NCBI GenBank assembly: GCA_023412765.1
Contig: JAEZBX010000260.1
Coordinates: 1 to 6,585 of the forward strand
DNA: 6,585 bases
Reading direction: 5' to 3'
From: Bacteroidota bacterium
GTDB lineage: Bacteria > Bacteroidota > Bacteroidia > Cytophagales > Cyclobacteriaceae
The notes under the pieces are model-generated. The model saw nothing but the letters and a program-made list of their open reading frames with translations. It had not been told where the DNA came from and ran no database searches. The translations under genes were made by a program, and so were the position numbers. How positions within the stretch are numbered: the stretch's first letter is position 1; every line of letters starts with the position of its first letter. Below are positions 6,168 to 6,585 of this stretch, in pieces.

Positions 6168-6195
6168 AGTTAATAGTTATCAGTTATTAGTTAAT
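6168..6195 (+). repeat. Heptamer array, unit AGTTAAT/AGTTATC/AGTTATT
   Basis: Four tandem 7-bp units, AGTTAAT, AGTTATC, AGTTATT and AGTTAAT, start 3 bp after the TPR stop codon. The unit AGTTATC differs by one base from AGCTATC, the minus-strand form of the AGCTGAT family at 1436 and 6305, which suggests the families are related. Confidence 0.85.
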
Positions 6196-6211
6196 AGTGG
6201 AGTGTGCCACT
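6196..6211 (+). other. Small hairpin after the AGTTATC array
   Basis: AGTGG (6196-6200) pairs with CCACT (6207-6211) around the loop AGTGTG. No T-run follows, so it is a weak candidate for an intrinsic terminator of the TPR transcript. The rest of the gap to 6245 shows no feature I can name. Confidence 0.35.
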
Positions 6212-6245
6212 TAACGGTTCGCACTTCGTAGCCAGCCTATATGAT

Positions 6246-6294
6246 CCATACCTTATACCCTATACCCTATACCCTATACCTTTATTCCTACACC
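6246..6294 (-). repeat. Heptamer array, unit CTATACC (minus strand AGGGTAT)
   Basis: Five good units (CCATACC, TTATACC, then three of CTATACC; 6246-6280) are followed by decayed units TTTATTC and CTACACC. The period is exactly 7 bp. On the minus strand the phased unit is AGGGTAT. It resembles a telomere repeat only by chance. The array lies between two convergent genes. Confidence 0.85.
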
Positions 6295-6304
6295 CATATA
6301 CCCA

Positions 6305-6328
6305 AGCTGTCAGCTGATAGCTGACAGC
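6305..6328. repeat. AGCTGAT-family array forming a perfect 10-bp hairpin
   Basis: Units AGCTGTC, AGCTGAT, AGCTGAC and partial AGC repeat the family seen at 1436-1463. Here the variants make a perfect palindrome: GCTGTCAGCT (6306-6315), loop GAT, and AGCTGACAGC (6319-6328). It lies 5 bp after the stop of the minus-strand small gene and between convergent genes, so it could act as a bidirectional transcript-end hairpin. There is no clean T-run on either side, so termination is uncertain. Confidence 0.8.
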
Positions 6329-6333
6329 GCTGG

Positions 6334-6471
6334 TCAGCTCTTATCTGCTTTCTTCTCTTCTTTCTTTACTTTTCTGAAATCGATAAAGCCCAACGCAGCT
6401 GCGAATCCTATCAGAACAGCCACAATTGCAATGAATATATTAACTCCGTCACCAGTATATTGCTGAAACAT
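6334..6471 (-). CDS. 45-residue single-span membrane protein, function unknown
   Basis: The gene starts at the ATG at 6469-6471 and ends at TGA at 6334-6336. The protein begins MFQQYTGDGVN, has one hydrophobic segment (about 11-30, IFIAIVAVLIGFAAALGFI) and ends in a highly charged tail (RKVKKEEKKADKS). This is a typical layout for a small inner-membrane protein with its basic tail in the cytoplasm. It has no signal-peptidase or lipobox site. Support for expression comes from a well-formed promoter 20 bp upstream. There is no Shine-Dalgarno site, as elsewhere in the window. I do not recognise the family and assign no function. It converges on the TPR gene. Confidence 0.65.
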   Translation of the reverse strand: MFQQYTGDGVNIFIAIVAVLIGFAAALGFIDFRKVKKEEKKADKS

Positions 6472-6490
6472 ATTGAATTTATTTAGTGGC

Positions 6491-6521
6491 CAAATTTAGG
6501 ATGTTAAGAGGAGATGTGAAA
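6491..6521 (-). promoter_or_regulatory. Bacteroidota-type promoter for the small membrane protein
   Basis: On the minus strand a perfect TAnnTTTG box, TAAATTTG (6498-6491), follows TTTC (6521-6518) after exactly 19 bp. The predicted start lies near 6485, giving a leader of about 13 nt before the ATG at 6471. Spacing and -33 variant are identical to the TPR gene promoter. The remaining bases, 6522-6585, hold no feature I can support. Confidence 0.65.
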
Positions 6522-6585
6522 CTTTTTCTCGGTTTAAGTGGGGGAGAAATCCTGCCCTATGCGATGTAAAAACAAACGATTCCTG

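Noticed and set aside
6246..6294. Telomere-like repeat
   Set aside because: CTATACC is one of several 7-bp families in ordinary intergenic gaps; nothing indicates a chromosome end.
6559..6585. Start of a plus-strand gene at the right edge (MRCKNKRFL)
   Set aside because: Only nine codons are visible and no promoter fits, so it cannot be supported, though the basic start resembles a signal peptide.

Overview
This 6.6-kb window looks like a chromosomal segment of a Bacteroidota bacterium, most likely of the Cytophagales/Chitinophagales sort (inference). The evidence is moderate GC with AT-rich leaders and no Shine-Dalgarno sites, two promoters that match the Bacteroidota type (a TTTG-like box, 19 bp, then TAnnTTTG), and gene families typical of that phylum: a S23-type four-helix-bundle protein, an ATP-dependent ligase next to its companion nuclease, a TPR/coiled-coil/transmembrane receptor, and a single-domain OmpA-like protein.

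Layout. Bases 1-95 may hold the 3' end of an unrecognised gene. Bases 138-822 form a unit in which a four-helix-bundle (23S rRNA intervening-sequence protein) gene sits between two inverted arrays of 7-bp repeats. A minus-strand block follows, from 4675 down to 828. In transcription order it holds a histidine-phosphatase lipoprotein, a metallo-beta-lactamase-fold DNA nuclease, an ATP-dependent DNA ligase whose start overlaps the nuclease stop (ATGA), a repeat-rich spacer, and an OmpA-like periplasmic protein. The plus-strand TPR receptor gene (4998-6164) diverges from this block. It faces a 45-residue single-span membrane protein (6334-6471, minus), and the gap between them is filled by three further heptamer families.

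How the genes work together. The nuclease and ligase form a recognisable DNA-repair pair, part of a four-gene bacterial repair cluster. The other two members, an Lhr-like helicase and a PdeM phosphoesterase, are not downstream of the ligase here. The phosphatase, OmpA-like and TPR proteins are envelope proteins with no evident link to repair.

Main observation. Nearly every intergenic gap carries short tandem repeats. Although their sequences differ, all have a period of exactly 7 bp, and each can be phased as AG plus five bases: AGTAAGT, AGCAAAA, AGCTGAT, AGTTATC and AGGGTAT. Several occur as inverted pairs, and four arrays begin 3-6 bp after a stop codon. The best candidate for an undescribed system is the inverted-array cassette around the four-helix-bundle gene. 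Its layout, an ORF of this family enclosed by a long potential stem, recalls the intervening sequences of 23S rRNA genes in which the family was first found. No rRNA, tRNA, CRISPR or transposase gene was seen.
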